Assembly: GCF_004331955.1 (NCBI RefSeq)
Contig: NZ_CP036532.1
Span: 186,001 to 250,000, forward strand
DNA from: Roseitalea porphyridii
GTDB taxonomy: Bacteria; Pseudomonadota; Alphaproteobacteria; Rhizobiales; Rhizobiaceae
Direction: 5' to 3'
DNA length: 64,000 bases
Part shown: piece by piece, positions 1 to 8,895 of the stretch
How positions within the stretch are numbered: position 1 is the stretch's first letter
Layout: each line of letters begins with the position of its first letter
Notes under the pieces: generated by a model
The model's input: only the letters and a program-made list of their open reading frames with translations
The model's database searches: none
Told to the model about the DNA's origin: nothing
Translations under genes and position numbers: made by a program

Positions 1-402
1 GCCTTCCCGGGCAAGGTCGCCGTCGGCATCGACGCCAAGGGCGGCAAGGTGGCTGTCGAAGGCTGGGCCGACACCTCCGAACTGGGCGCGATCGAACTGG
101 CGAAACGATTCGAGGGCGCCGGCGTCGCCGCCATCGTCTTCACCGATATCGACCGCGACGGCGTACTGTCCGGCATCAACTGGGACGCGACGATCGATCT
201 GGCCGACGCGGTCTCGATTCCGGTGATCGCCTCGGGCGGCCTTGCCTCGCTGGCCGATGTGGTGCGCATGGTCATGCCCGACGCCGAGCGGCTCGAGGGC
301 GCCATATCCGGCCGCGCGCTCTATGACGGGCGCATCGACCCGCAGATCGCGCTCGGCGTTCTCAAGGGCATATTGCCGCCGGACGAGGGCCTGTTCACCT
401 GA
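1..402 (+). CDS. hisA: HisA, phosphoribosylformimino-AICAR ribotide isomerase (3' part)
   Basis: This is the C-terminal part of the (beta/alpha)8-barrel isomerase that converts ProFAR to PRFAR in histidine biosynthesis; the 5' end lies outside the window, so 133 codons plus the stop are visible. The frame is open from the first base. The phosphate-binding and catalytic strand reads [10 protein letters not shown], followed by [10 protein letters not shown], both typical of HisA. It heads the visible part of a histidine operon with hisF and hisE, although another gene (Uma2 family) separates it from hisF. Identification is firm, helped by the neighbouring hisF, which is the paralogue it resembles. 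Confidence 0.95.
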   Translation, partial: AFPGKVAVGIDAKGGKVAVEGWADTSELGAIELAKRFEGAGVAAIVFTDIDRDGVLSGINWDATIDLADAVSIPVIASGGLASLADVVRMVMPDAERLEGAISGRALYDGRIDPQIALGVLKGILPPDEGLFT

Positions 403-445
403 CGGGCGCGCGACAGGGCGCGCCGAGCCGTGCTATGATCAACCC

Positions 446-1015
446 ATGAACATCCAGGACAAATGGCCGACGACCCCGGACGAATTCCTGCGCTGGAACC
501 AAGGGCGCGAGGGCAAGCGCGAATTCGTGCACGGGCGGGTGGTCGAGTTGATGATCAATGTGACGCGCAATCACGCCAATCTGGCGAACCGGCTGCTCTT
601 TGCCCTGACCAGCCAGCTTGGAACCGACGAGTACATGATCGGCTCGGCCGATTTCGGCGTCCGGACGGCAAGCGGCGTTCGTTTTCCCGATGTGATCGTC
701 GAGCCGGCGGGCGGCGACGGCAAGGCGCTGGCGACCGCCGAACCGCTGCTCATCGCCGAGATCCTGTCGCCGGCCACCATGCGCGACGATTTCGGCCCCA
801 AGGCGGACGAATATCTCGCGATCGCGTCGCTGCGCCACTATCTGATCCTGTCACAGGACGAGCCGCGCATCTGGCTGTGGTCGCGCGACGATGATGGCGC
901 TTTCGGCAAGCCCGCGACCACCGACGTTACGACCACTCCGGTGGAACTGGCCGGTCTGGGGGTAACGCTCGACCTTGCCGCGCTTTACAAGGGCATCGCG
1001 GAGCCCGGAAAATGA
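446..1015 (+). CDS. Uma2 family (DUF820) PD-(D/E)XK nuclease-fold protein
   Basis: A 189-residue protein with the Uma2/DUF820 pattern: an N-terminal [17 protein letters not shown] segment, a [14 protein letters not shown] strand, then [10 protein letters not shown] and LLIAEILSP, which carry the Asp and Glu expected of a PD-(D/E)XK nuclease core, and a final [13 protein letters not shown] strand. The family is usually annotated as a putative restriction endonuclease, abundant in cyanobacteria; its real role is unknown. The gene starts 43 nt after hisA and its stop overlaps the hisF start (ATGA at 1012), so it is translationally coupled inside the histidine operon. An upstream extension of the frame overlaps hisA and was not used; the ATG at 446 gives the family's usual length. 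Enzymatic activity is not shown. Confidence 0.85.
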   Translation: MNIQDKWPTTPDEFLRWNQGREGKREFVHGRVVELMINVTRNHANLANRLLFALTSQLGTDEYMIGSADFGVRTASGVRFPDVIVEPAGGDGKALATAEPLLIAEILSPATMRDDFGPKADEYLAIASLRHYLILSQDEPRIWLWSRDDDGAFGKPATTDVTTTPVELAGLGVTLDLAALYKGIAEPGK

Positions 1016-1797
1016 CCATGAAAGCCCGTGTGATACCGTGCCTCGACGTCAAGGACGGCCGCGTCGTCAAGGGCGTCAACTTCGTAGATCTGATCGACGC
1101 GGGCGATCCGGTCGAGGCCGCCAGGGCCTATGACGCGGCGGGCGCGGACGAGTTATGTTTTCTCGACATCACCGCCTCGTCGGACGATCGCGAGACGATC
1201 TTCGACGTCGTCGCGCGCACGGCCGAGCATTGCTTCATGCCGCTGACGGTCGGCGGTGGGGTGCGCACCATCGAGGACATCCGCAAGCTGCTGCTCGCCG
1301 GCGCCGACAAGGTCTCGATCAACACCGCCGCCGTCAGGAACCCGCAATTCGTCGCCGAAGCCGCCGACAAGTTCGGCAACCAGTGCATCGTGGTCGCCAT
1401 CGACGCCAAGAAGGTGTCCGCCGACGGTGAACCGGACCGCTGGGAGATCTTCACCCATGGCGGGCGCACGCCGACGGGCATCGACGCGGTCGCGTTCGCA
1501 AAGAAGGCCGTCGATCTGGGCGCCGGCGAAATCCTGCTGACCTCGATGGATCGCGACGGAACAAAGGCCGGCTTCGACATCGCGCTGACGCGCGCGATTG
1601 CCGATGCGGTGCGCGTGCCGGTGATCGCCTCGGGCGGCGTCGGCACGCTCGACCATCTCGTCGAGGGCGTGCGCGATGGTCATGCCACCGGCGTTCTCGC
1701 CGCCTCGATCTTTCATTTCGGCACCCACACGATCGGCGAGGCCAAGGCGCACATGGCCGAAGCCGGACTTGCGGTCCGGCTCGATCCGGCGGCATAG
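1012..1797 (+). CDS. hisF: HisF, imidazole glycerol phosphate synthase cyclase subunit
   Basis: This barrel enzyme works with HisH to turn PRFAR and glutamine-derived ammonia into imidazole glycerol phosphate and AICAR. The N-terminus [20 protein letters not shown] holds the general acid/base Asp, and [10 protein letters not shown] holds the second catalytic Asp; [11 protein letters not shown] and VIASGGVGT are the phosphate-binding loops. The length of 261 residues (259 from the second Met at 1018) matches the family. Its start overlaps the Uma2 stop by four bases, implying coupled translation, and hisE follows after 6 nt. HisH is not in the window and must lie upstream. Confidence 0.98.
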   Translation: MTMKARVIPCLDVKDGRVVKGVNFVDLIDAGDPVEAARAYDAAGADELCFLDITASSDDRETIFDVVARTAEHCFMPLTVGGGVRTIEDIRKLLLAGADKVSINTAAVRNPQFVAEAADKFGNQCIVVAIDAKKVSADGEPDRWEIFTHGGRTPTGIDAVAFAKKAVDLGAGEILLTSMDRDGTKAGFDIALTRAIADAVRVPVIASGGVGTLDHLVEGVRDGHATGVLAASIFHFGTHTIGEAKAHMAEAGLAVRLDPAA

Positions 1798-1803
1798 ACG
1801 GCC

Positions 1804-2124
1804 ATGACCGAATTTTCCTTGCGTGATCTCGAACGCATCGTCGCCGCGCGTGCCGGCGCCAGTCCGGATGAATCCTGGACGGCGAAACTGGTTGCCGCAG
1901 GCCCGGAGAAGGCCGCCCGGAAGTTCGGTGAGGAGGCGCTGGAGACAGTGATCGCCGCGCTCGGCGAGGACCGCGAGGCGCTGATCGCCGAAAGCGCCGA
2001 TCTGCTCTACCACTGGCTCGTTCTCTGCCACACGCGGTCGGTGACGCTCGACGAAGTGCTGGCCGAGCTCGAACGGCGCACCGCCCAAAGTGGACTTGCG
2101 GAAAAGGCCGCCCGCGACGCATAA
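1804..2124 (+). CDS. hisE: HisE, phosphoribosyl-ATP pyrophosphatase
   Basis: A 106-residue MazG-like helical pyrophosphohydrolase that converts PR-ATP to PR-AMP, the second step of histidine synthesis. The diagnostic metal-binding helix is [17 protein letters not shown], followed by [12 protein letters not shown], which supplies further acidic ligands. The length is standard for a stand-alone HisE; HisI is not fused. It follows hisF by 6 nt and precedes coaA by 36 nt, the order typical of Hyphomicrobiales, so it is probably on the same transcript. Confidence 0.97.
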   Translation: MTEFSLRDLERIVAARAGASPDESWTAKLVAAGPEKAARKFGEEALETVIAALGEDREALIAESADLLYHWLVLCHTRSVTLDEVLAELERRTAQSGLAEKAARDA

Positions 2125-2160
2125 AGGCGCCCATCGCTGCCGACCGACGGGGATTGACCC

Positions 2161-3201
2161 ATGGATCGCAACGCCGACAGCGCCGAACAGGCCACAGGGA
2201 TCGCGTCCGACAGTCTCGACATGACCACCGACGGCCTCTCGCTCGCCGACCAACTCTCGGGCGGCGACCTGTCGCCCTATCGTCACTTCACCGCCGAACG
2301 CTGGGCCGAGTTCCGCGCCGACACGCCGCTGACGCTGAGCGCCGATGAGGTCGAAAGGCTGCGCTCGCTCAACGACCCGGTCGACCTCGAGGAGGTCCGC
2401 CGCATCTATCTGTCGGTCTCGCGGCTTCTTTCAGCGCACGTTGAATCGTCACAGGCGCTCTTTCAGCAGCGCAAGCACTTCCTGAACTTTCCCGAGGCGA
2501 TCAAGACGCCCTTCATCATCGGCATCGCCGGCTCGGTGGCGGTCGGCAAGTCGACCACGGCGCGCGTGCTCAAGGAATTGCTCGCCCGCTGGCCGTCGAG
2601 CCCCAAGGTCGCGCTGGTGACGACCGATGGCTTCCTGTTGCCCAACGCCGAGTTGCGCAAGCGCGGCCTGATGGAGCGCAAGGGTTTCCCCGAAAGCTAC
2701 GATGTCGCCACGATCCTGAAGTTCCTGTCGGCGATCAAGGCGGGCGAGGGCAAGGTCTCCGCGCCGCTCTATTCGCATCTGACCTACGATGTGCGCCAGG
2801 GCGAATATCTGACCATCGACCGGCCGGACATCCTGATCTTCGAGGGAATCAACGTCCTGCAGGTGCGCGATCTGCCCGAGGACGGAAGGACGATCCCGTT
2901 CGTGTCCGACTTCTTCGACTTCTCGATCTATATCGACGCCGACGAGACCATGATCCACGACTGGTACGTCCAGCGTTTCATGCGGCTGCGCGAAACCGCG
3001 TTCAGGAATCCGCAATCTTTCTTCCATCGCTACTCGCAATTGTCGGCCGACGCCGCCCGCGCGATCGCCGAAGGCCTCTGGGCGAACATCAACCTGAAGA
3101 ACCTGCGCGAGAACATCCTGCCGACGCGCCCGCGCGCCGACCTGATCCTGCGCAAGGGCTCGAACCATCTGGTCGAATCGGTGCTGCTCAGGAAGCTTTG
3201 A
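2161..3201 (+). CDS. coaA: Type I pantothenate kinase (CoaA)
   Basis: CoaA phosphorylates pantothenate with ATP, the committed step of coenzyme A synthesis, and is feedback-inhibited by CoA in known members. The P-loop is seen in [17 protein letters not shown] at about residues 122-138, and the downstream [22 protein letters not shown] and [11 protein letters not shown] segments are classic PanK-I motifs. The 346-residue length is about 30 longer than E. coli CoaA, because of an N-terminal extension starting [10 protein letters not shown]. The ATG at 2161 leaves a 36-nt gap from hisE; an ATG at 2221 ([10 protein letters not shown]) would give a length closer to the usual one and is a real alternative. 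Confidence 0.96.
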   Translation: MDRNADSAEQATGIASDSLDMTTDGLSLADQLSGGDLSPYRHFTAERWAEFRADTPLTLSADEVERLRSLNDPVDLEEVRRIYLSVSRLLSAHVESSQALFQQRKHFLNFPEAIKTPFIIGIAGSVAVGKSTTARVLKELLARWPSSPKVALVTTDGFLLPNAELRKRGLMERKGFPESYDVATILKFLSAIKAGEGKVSAPLYSHLTYDVRQGEYLTIDRPDILIFEGINVLQVRDLPEDGRTIPFVSDFFDFSIYIDADETMIHDWYVQRFMRLRETAFRNPQSFFHRYSQLSADAARAIAEGLWANINLKNLRENILPTRPRADLILRKGSNHLVESVLLRKL

Positions 3202-3225
3202 TCGCGCTCCATCGGGGAAGCTGCC

Positions 3226-3846
3226 TCAGTCTGAAGGCTTCGTCACCCGTCTCAGCGTCAGGTTGATACGGCCGGGCTGCTTGAGCAGCATCGAGGTGCC
3301 CGGATAGATCCTGTCGACGCCGTGATAGGCGAGGCGCGAGGCACCGCCCAGGACCAGCACATCGCCCGATTGAAGCCTCAGCGAAACCGTCTTGCCGCCG
3401 CGTGTCGATCCGCCGACCCGGAACAGGCAATCATCCCCCAGCGAAACCGACAGGACGGGCGCGTCGAAGTCGGCCTCGTCGCGATCCTGATGCAGGCCCA
3501 TCCTGGTATCGGGCGCGTAGAAGTTGACAAGGCAGGCTTCTGGCGGATGTTCGTAGCCGGCAAAACGGTCCCAGAGCGCCACGATGCTCGGCGGCATGGC
3601 CGGCCACGCCTCGCCGGTCACCGGATGGGTCGGCTGGTAGCGATAGCCGTTCTGTTTGTCCGTCACCCATCCGAGCGGGCCGCAATTGCTCATGCGCACA
3701 CTCATCGGCTTGCCGGTGCGCGGCATGACGGGCGTGAACAGCGGCGCCTTTTCGACGACCGCCCTGATGTCGGCGACCAGGGCGGCCTGTGCGTCCGGGT
3801 CGAGCGCGCCCGGAAAGTCCCGGACGCCTTCGGGAAGCGATGTCAT
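3226..3846 (-). CDS. alkB: AlkB-type 2-oxoglutarate/Fe(II) dioxygenase, alkylated DNA repair
   Basis: A 206-residue oxidative demethylase of the kind that removes 1-methyladenine and 3-methylcytosine from DNA. The iron site HxD is in MGLHQDRDEADF, the distal His is in ASRLAYHGVDRIYPG, and the 2-oxoglutarate-binding Arg lies in GRINLTLRRV near the C-terminus. The segment GYRYQPTHPVTGEAWPAMP is the nucleotide-recognition lid typical of bacterial AlkB. It is convergent with coaA (24 nt apart) and lies 42 nt downstream of cydB on the same strand. No ada gene is nearby. Confidence 0.94.
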   Translation of the reverse strand: MTSLPEGVRDFPGALDPDAQAALVADIRAVVEKAPLFTPVMPRTGKPMSVRMSNCGPLGWVTDKQNGYRYQPTHPVTGEAWPAMPPSIVALWDRFAGYEHPPEACLVNFYAPDTRMGLHQDRDEADFDAPVLSVSLGDDCLFRVGGSTRGGKTVSLRLQSGDVLVLGGASRLAYHGVDRIYPGTSMLLKQPGRINLTLRRVTKPSD

Positions 3847-3888
3847 GGTGACGATGTAGCGCGTCGCCGATCTGCCGGAAATCGCGGT

Positions 3889-4896
3889 TCAGTCATAGCG
3901 GAGTTCCGTCGCCTTGCCGCCGAACACCCGGTAGGCGAAGATCGAGTAGGCGACGATCACCGGAATGACGACCAGCGCGCCGGCGAGCACGATGATCAGG
4001 CTCTCGGGCGCCGCCGCAGCCTCGTAGATCGTCGTCTTCTCGGGAACGACATAGGGGTAGAAGGAGTAGGCGAGCCCGGCAAAACCGAGCACCATGATGC
4101 CGGTCATGCCGATGAAAGGGACGAGCGAGAACCGGTCGTTGCGGTCGGGCAGGAAGGCGAGTTGCCAGAACAGGAAGGCGAACAGGAAGCCCGTCATCAG
4201 CGGCAACGGCGCGAGCGCCAGGATTTCGGGGACCGAGAACCAGCGATAGAAGATGCGCGGGCTGGCAAACGGGGTCGCGAGCGAAATGATGATCATGCCG
4301 ACGAGCGCCAGCAGCAGCGCCCGCTGCATCCAGCCGACCGCGCGCTTCTGCAGGTCTCCTTCGGTCTTGTAGATCAGCCACGCCGCACCGATGGCCGCGT
4401 AACCCGCCGTCAGGCACAGCGCGACGACGAGACCGAACTGCACCGCGATCACATCGCTGCGCAGGCCGAGGACATAGGCGCCGAGCATGTAGCCCTGGCT
4501 GAGCGCTGTGACGAGCGACCCGGCGAAGAAGACGCGGTTCCAGAGCCATTTCTCGTCATCGTTGGCCTTGGCCCGGAACTCGAAGGCGACGCCGCGCGCG
4601 ATCAGGCCGATCAGCATGATCGCCACGGGCAGGTAGAGCGCGGTCAGTATCTGCCCGTGCGCGATGGGAAAGGCCACCAGCAGGATACCGATCGCCAGTA
4701 CCAGCCAGGTTTCATTGGCGTCCCAGAACGGTCCGATCGAGGCGATCATGCGGTCGCGGTCGCCGGCGGGCGCCACGGCGAACAGGATGCCGACACCCAG
4801 ATCGAACCCGTCGAGGACCACATAGACGAGGATCGCGATGCCCATCAGGGCGGCGAAGACGACCGGCAGATAGGGGTAGAGCAGGCTGATATCCAT
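3889..4896 (-). CDS. cydB: Cytochrome bd-type (CIO) ubiquinol oxidase subunit II
   Basis: The 335-residue subunit II of the bd-type terminal oxidase, an inner-membrane protein with about eight to nine helices. The N-terminal segment LVYVVLDGFDLGVGIL and GPFWDANETWLVL are the hallmark CydB motifs. The chosen ATG at 4896 sits 5 nt after the cydA stop, so the two genes form an operon (cydA first). The C-terminus ends FAYRVFGGKATELRYD. No small cydX-like gene is visible in the 42 nt between its stop and alkB, and no cydDC assembly transporter is nearby. Confidence 0.96.
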   Translation of the reverse strand: MDISLLYPYLPVVFAALMGIAILVYVVLDGFDLGVGILFAVAPAGDRDRMIASIGPFWDANETWLVLAIGILLVAFPIAHGQILTALYLPVAIMLIGLIARGVAFEFRAKANDDEKWLWNRVFFAGSLVTALSQGYMLGAYVLGLRSDVIAVQFGLVVALCLTAGYAAIGAAWLIYKTEGDLQKRAVGWMQRALLLALVGMIIISLATPFASPRIFYRWFSVPEILALAPLPLMTGFLFAFLFWQLAFLPDRNDRFSLVPFIGMTGIMVLGFAGLAYSFYPYVVPEKTTIYEAAAAPESLIIVLAGALVVIPVIVAYSIFAYRVFGGKATELRYD

Positions 4897-4901
4897 CGCA
4901 T

Positions 4902-6326
4902 TCACTCCGCCGGCTGCGGCATCGCATCGGGGCCGCCGGGAATGGCCGTGCCGCCCGCCGGTCCGGCATCGGGCCGTTCCGTGCCGCCGGCCCGCGCCGC
5001 CTTGATGGCGAGCCGGACGATGACGAACATATAGGCGCCGAGCAGCAGGACATAGACCGCCAGATAAGCGAGCAGCGTCGACAGGACCATGCCGCCGGCG
5101 ACCGGACCGAGCGCATCCTTGGTGGTCATCACACCGGTGACGAGCCAGGGCTGACGGCCGATCTCGGTAACGTACCAGCCCGAAAGGGTCGCGACCCAGC
5201 CGGAAAGCGCCATTGGGACCAGTCCGAGGGCCAGCCAGCGCGGCAGCGCCTCTTCGCTGGCGCGCCGGCGCCACAGGAACCAGCTCGCCGTCCAGCTGAC
5301 CAGCAGCATGAGCACGCCGATGCCGACCATGATGCGGAAGGCGAAGAAGACCGGCACGACGGGCGGATGCTTCACTGTTCCATCCTCGAGCACGAAGTCG
5401 TTCAGCCCCGGCACCTCGCCGTCGAGCGAATGGGTCAGGATCAGGCTGGCAAGGCCCGGAATGGCGATCTCGAGATTGTTCTCGCGCGTGTCCTCGTCCG
5501 GCAGGGCGAACAGGATAAGCGGGGCGCGGCTCTTGGTCTCCCAATGGCCTTCCATCGCGGCGATCTTGGCCGGCTGGTGCTCGAGCGTGTTGAGCCCGTG
5601 CAGGTCGCCGGCGAAAATCTGGATCGGGATGAGAATGGCGCCGAGCGCGACGCCGGTGTTCAGCGCCTTGCGCATCGGGGACGACCGGTCACCGAGCAGG
5701 TAGCGCAGCGCGGAGACGCCGGCGATCACGAACGCCACCGTCAGACCGGAAGCCAGCAGCATGTGCGCCAACCGGTAAGGCATGGACGGGTTGAAAACGA
5801 TCGCCCACCAGTCGGTGGCGTGCGCGACACCGTCGCGCATCTCGAAACCGGCGGGCGTCTGCATCCACGAATTGAGGACCAGGATCCAGAAGGCGCTCAT
5901 CGTCGTGCCGAAGGCGACAAGGAAGGTGGCGAGCGTGTGCACGCGGTTGGAAACGCGGCGGAAGCCGAACAGCATGATGCCGACGAAGACCGCTTCGAGG
6001 AAGAAGGCGGTCAGCACCTCGTAGGCAAGCAGAGGACCGGCGACATTGCCGACCGTTTCCATGAAGCCGGGCCAGTTCGTGCCGAACTGGAAGCTCATGG
6101 TGATCCCGGAGACGACGCCCATCGCGAACGACAGCGCGAAGACCTTCACCCAGAAGAAATAGGCGCTCATCCACGCCTGGTCGCCCGACCGGTTGTACTG
6201 AAGCTTGAAATAGAGCAGCACCCATCCCAGCGCGATCGTGATCGTCGGGAACAGAATGTGGAACGAGATGTTAGCCGCGAACTGGATGCGCGACAGGATG
6301 AACGGATCGAATGCGGATTCGGCCAT
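4902..6326 (-). CDS. cydA: Cytochrome bd-type (CIO) ubiquinol oxidase subunit I
   Basis: The haem-bearing subunit (474 residues) that oxidises quinol and reduces oxygen at low oxygen tension without proton pumping. Visible signatures: SRIQFAANISFHILFP at the N-terminus, EAVFVGIMLFGFRRV, GDLHGLNTLEHQPAKIAAMEGHW (here cited as two halves of the quinol-site region) and GWYVTEIGRQPW. The Q-loop is short and the protein is about 50 residues shorter than E. coli CydA, which points to the cyanide-insensitive (CioA) subclass. The start at 6326 has an AAAGG ribosome site; a longer frame reaches 6383 but lacks one. It is first gene of the cydAB operon. Confidence 0.96.
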   Translation of the reverse strand: MAESAFDPFILSRIQFAANISFHILFPTITIALGWVLLYFKLQYNRSGDQAWMSAYFFWVKVFALSFAMGVVSGITMSFQFGTNWPGFMETVGNVAGPLLAYEVLTAFFLEAVFVGIMLFGFRRVSNRVHTLATFLVAFGTTMSAFWILVLNSWMQTPAGFEMRDGVAHATDWWAIVFNPSMPYRLAHMLLASGLTVAFVIAGVSALRYLLGDRSSPMRKALNTGVALGAILIPIQIFAGDLHGLNTLEHQPAKIAAMEGHWETKSRAPLILFALPDEDTRENNLEIAIPGLASLILTHSLDGEVPGLNDFVLEDGTVKHPPVVPVFFAFRIMVGIGVLMLLVSWTASWFLWRRRASEEALPRWLALGLVPMALSGWVATLSGWYVTEIGRQPWLVTGVMTTKDALGPVAGGMVLSTLLAYLAVYVLLLGAYMFVIVRLAIKAARAGGTERPDAGPAGGTAIPGGPDAMPQPAE

Positions 6327-6458
6327 GACGACAACCTTTCGGAGCCGATATGGTTCCCGCACCGCAGCAAAAGGAGATGACAAGCTGCCGCATCCGCCCG
6401 AATTCCGGCCGTCGCGCCCTCGGTTGCTGGTGCCGAAAGGCTCGGTTGGTCGGCCGGC

Positions 6459-8225
6459 TCAGCCCCTGGCAGTGAGTTCGGCCACCTTCTTCGAGTGGGC
6501 CACGGCCTGCGCGCCGCCGGTGGTTGCCGAATAAAGCGCCAGATCGTCCTCGTCGGCGACCGGCGTCAGCGCCGTGTCGGTATAGTCCTTCGAGGCCGGA
6601 TCACGAGCGATCCGCATCGCCCAGAAGGCGCACCGGGCAATCGCGGCGCCGAACAGAACGTGGATACGGACCGTGTCCCAGGCAAGCCGCGGCCAGAACA
6701 CGAATGCGCTCTCGCGCGGAAGGTCCGGCCGCCGCTCGTCGGGATGGCGCAGGCGCAGGATGCCCGATTCCAGCGGATGGACGTCCTCGAGCCGGATCGT
6801 CGTCTCGAACTGCACGAGCAGCTTGACCAGGCTGGTGATCGGAACGCCGGTCGCCGCGGCACGCCGCAGCAGGCGCTTCATGTGGTCCGGCGTGTAATAG
6901 AGCCGCCAGGCCTCGTGGTAGATCGCAAGCCATTCCTCCCGGCTCATCCGCTCATGATCCGTGACGACGTGGTGCAGATCGTACGCGTTCAGGTCGGGGT
7001 CCATGTCGACACCCTTTTCCCAGAGCACCTTGTGGTCCTCGGAGCCGGGCAGCGGCGTCAGGTTGAAGAACTCGACGATATCGAGCGGCAATTCCTCCTG
7101 CAGGATTTTGATGTCGCGGCGGATGGTCTCGGGCGTGTCGCCGGGAAAGCCCAGGATGTAGCCGGCCAGCGTGATGATGCCTTCCGCCTTCCAGGCCAGC
7201 AGCATCTTGCGGTACTCGGTGATCTTGTTCTGCCGCTTCTTGGCGGCGATCAGATTGTCAGGATTGACGTTCTCGAGCCCGATGAAGACGCGCGTCACCC
7301 CGGCCCGCTTGGCCTTTTCGACGAAACCGTCGATCTTGTGACACAGCGTGTCGACCTGGATCATCAGGCCGAGCGGGATGCCGTCCTCCTCGCGCAGCTT
7401 GATCAGCCGGTCGAAGATCGATTCCCATTCCCGGTTGCGGGCGAAATTGTCGTCCGTGATGAAGAATCTGTGGATGCCCTGCTCCCAGTTCATCCGCACG
7501 AGCCGCTCGACATCGTCGGCCGACCGGTAACGCGACTTGCGTCCCTGCACGTTGATGATCGTGCAGAAGGAGCACTGGTAAGGGCAGCCTCGGCCGGCAT
7601 CGAAACTGGTCGAATGGCCGACCGTCCGCTCGACGTAGCGCTTGGGCAGGAACGGCGCCGGTGTGCCCTCGATGCCGGGAAGATCGTTCATGTAGTCGTA
7701 GACCGGCTCGAGCCGGCCCTGCGCGGCGTCCGAAAGGATCAGGTCGAACCGGCCTTCCGCTTCGCCCGTGAACATCGCGACGCCGAGATCGCGGCAGGCG
7801 TCGAGATCCACCGCATGCCCGTCGAGCATCGCAAGACAGCCCGAGACGTGAAATCCGCCCATCGCCACCTGAACGCCGGCGTCACGGAAGCGGCGCGCCA
7901 GATCAAGCGCGCGCGGATACTGGTTCGACTGCACGCCGACCAGCGCGACGAGGCCGAAATTGTTGTGCTCGGCAAGCCGCTTGACGAGTCCCGGCACGTC
8001 GATGCGCGTGTTGGTCTCGTCCATCGCATCGATGTCGATCTCCGTATCCGGCCCGAGAACGCGCTGATCGGCGCATTCGGCCGCGATTCCGTAGACGGCG
8101 GCGAGCGAGTTGGACGGAATGATCGACCGTGCCCAGCGGATGACGTAGCCGTCATTGCCGTAGTGCGACGGCTTGATCAGGATGAGCTGAAAGCGGCGCT
8201 TGGCTGTCGCGGGTGTTTGAAGCAC
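6459..8225 (-). CDS. B12-binding domain radical SAM protein
   Basis: A cobalamin-dependent radical SAM enzyme of about 588 residues. The N-terminal 150 residues resemble a B12-binding domain (LILIKPSHYGNDGYVI, VALVGVQSNQYPRALDLA, VAMGGFHVSGC), and the [4Fe-4S] cluster motif CPYQCSFC follows at about residues 214-221, with GYILGFPGDTPETIRRDI and FFNLTPLPGSEDH later. The C-terminal 150 residues are a family-specific extension. The substrate is unknown; relatives include methyltransferases and ring-modifying enzymes. I chose the GTG at 8225 because AGGGGA lies 8 nt upstream; an ATG at 8297 would add 24 residues but has no ribosome site. A zinc-ribbon gene lies just upstream on the same strand. 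Confidence 0.88.
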   Translation of the reverse strand: MLQTPATAKRRFQLILIKPSHYGNDGYVIRWARSIIPSNSLAAVYGIAAECADQRVLGPDTEIDIDAMDETNTRIDVPGLVKRLAEHNNFGLVALVGVQSNQYPRALDLARRFRDAGVQVAMGGFHVSGCLAMLDGHAVDLDACRDLGVAMFTGEAEGRFDLILSDAAQGRLEPVYDYMNDLPGIEGTPAPFLPKRYVERTVGHSTSFDAGRGCPYQCSFCTIINVQGRKSRYRSADDVERLVRMNWEQGIHRFFITDDNFARNREWESIFDRLIKLREEDGIPLGLMIQVDTLCHKIDGFVEKAKRAGVTRVFIGLENVNPDNLIAAKKRQNKITEYRKMLLAWKAEGIITLAGYILGFPGDTPETIRRDIKILQEELPLDIVEFFNLTPLPGSEDHKVLWEKGVDMDPDLNAYDLHHVVTDHERMSREEWLAIYHEAWRLYYTPDHMKRLLRRAAATGVPITSLVKLLVQFETTIRLEDVHPLESGILRLRHPDERRPDLPRESAFVFWPRLAWDTVRIHVLFGAAIARCAFWAMRIARDPASKDYTDTALTPVADEDDLALYSATTGGAQAVAHSKKVAELTARG

Positions 8226-8314
8226 TGTGGTCGTCCCCTGCGCTGCGTCTTTTCGCCCATACCATAGTATGAGGGCAAAAACACCCGGTTGCATCATCGC
8301 AAGGTTTCGGGCGG

Positions 8315-8548
8315 TCAGTCGCCTTCGCCGTGCATGCCCGTCTTGCCGCAACGGGAACAGGCCATGTTGCGCTTGAAGAAGTTGACCCGGGTCTGCGGAC
8401 CGTGCCGGCTGGCCAGCGCGGCGATGTCGAGGATTTCCGTGTGGCCGCAATGGACGCACTCGAACATCACCACCTTGCCCGCCAAGGCCAGGTCCTCGAG
8501 GGTCCAGTAGCCGGGAACGCCGAGGAAATCGCCGCTCGACTGCTTCAT
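8315..8548 (-). CDS. Small zinc-ribbon protein
   Basis: A 77-residue protein, MKQSSGDFLGVPGYWTLEDL at its start, with two Cys pairs: CVHCGH around residues 30-35 and CSRCGKTG near residue 65. This spacing is that of a single treble-clef or zinc-ribbon site. No family name is recognised. It lies about 90 nt upstream of the radical SAM gene on the same strand, so the two may share a transcript. The ATG at 8548 is preferred over an upstream extension that lacks domain-like sequence. It could be a partner or specificity factor for the radical SAM enzyme, which is inference only. Confidence 0.65.
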   Translation of the reverse strand: MKQSSGDFLGVPGYWTLEDLALAGKVVMFECVHCGHTEILDIAALASRHGPQTRVNFFKRNMACSRCGKTGMHGEGD

Positions 8549-8895
8549 GCCGCATCGCCCTTTCTCGCGCGCAGAGCCTAGCACATCGGCGTCATTTTTG
8601 CGCGCGCGTTCACCACGCCGGCCGAAAAGCGTCACGTATGCCTTGACTTATCGCCGCAGAAGGCCGATCTGACGGAAAGCGTCCGCCCACTGCCGCGTGA
8701 GCAGTTGATACATCCGTGTCCCATGTCGGGCGTTTCGAACACTGTTTCCCCACTCACGCAGGAAGCCGCGCCAGATCAGGCTTGAGCCAAGGGCTCGCCG
8801 GTCGGGTTTGTGCGCATGCGATCAGGACCGGGACCCGAAGAGCGGGCACCGGCCATATGTCAATGCGGGCCGATGGTCCGCCAGAAGGAATTTAC
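8549..8895. other. Intergenic region and probable long leader of the RNA helicase gene
   Basis: A 347-nt gene-free stretch between the divergent zinc-ribbon and RNA helicase genes. A TTGACT near 8643 could be a -35 element, but no convincing -10 follows at 17 nt. The frame of the helicase is open back to 8716, yet that part has no helicase sequence, so I treat it as untranslated leader. Long leaders are common in cold-regulated DEAD-box helicase genes; no specific structure was identified here. Confidence 0.35.

Noticed and set aside
3322-5034. Long open frame antisense to alkB and cydB
   Set aside because: It lies opposite two confidently identified genes and has low-complexity Arg/Asp/Gln composition typical of shadow frames.
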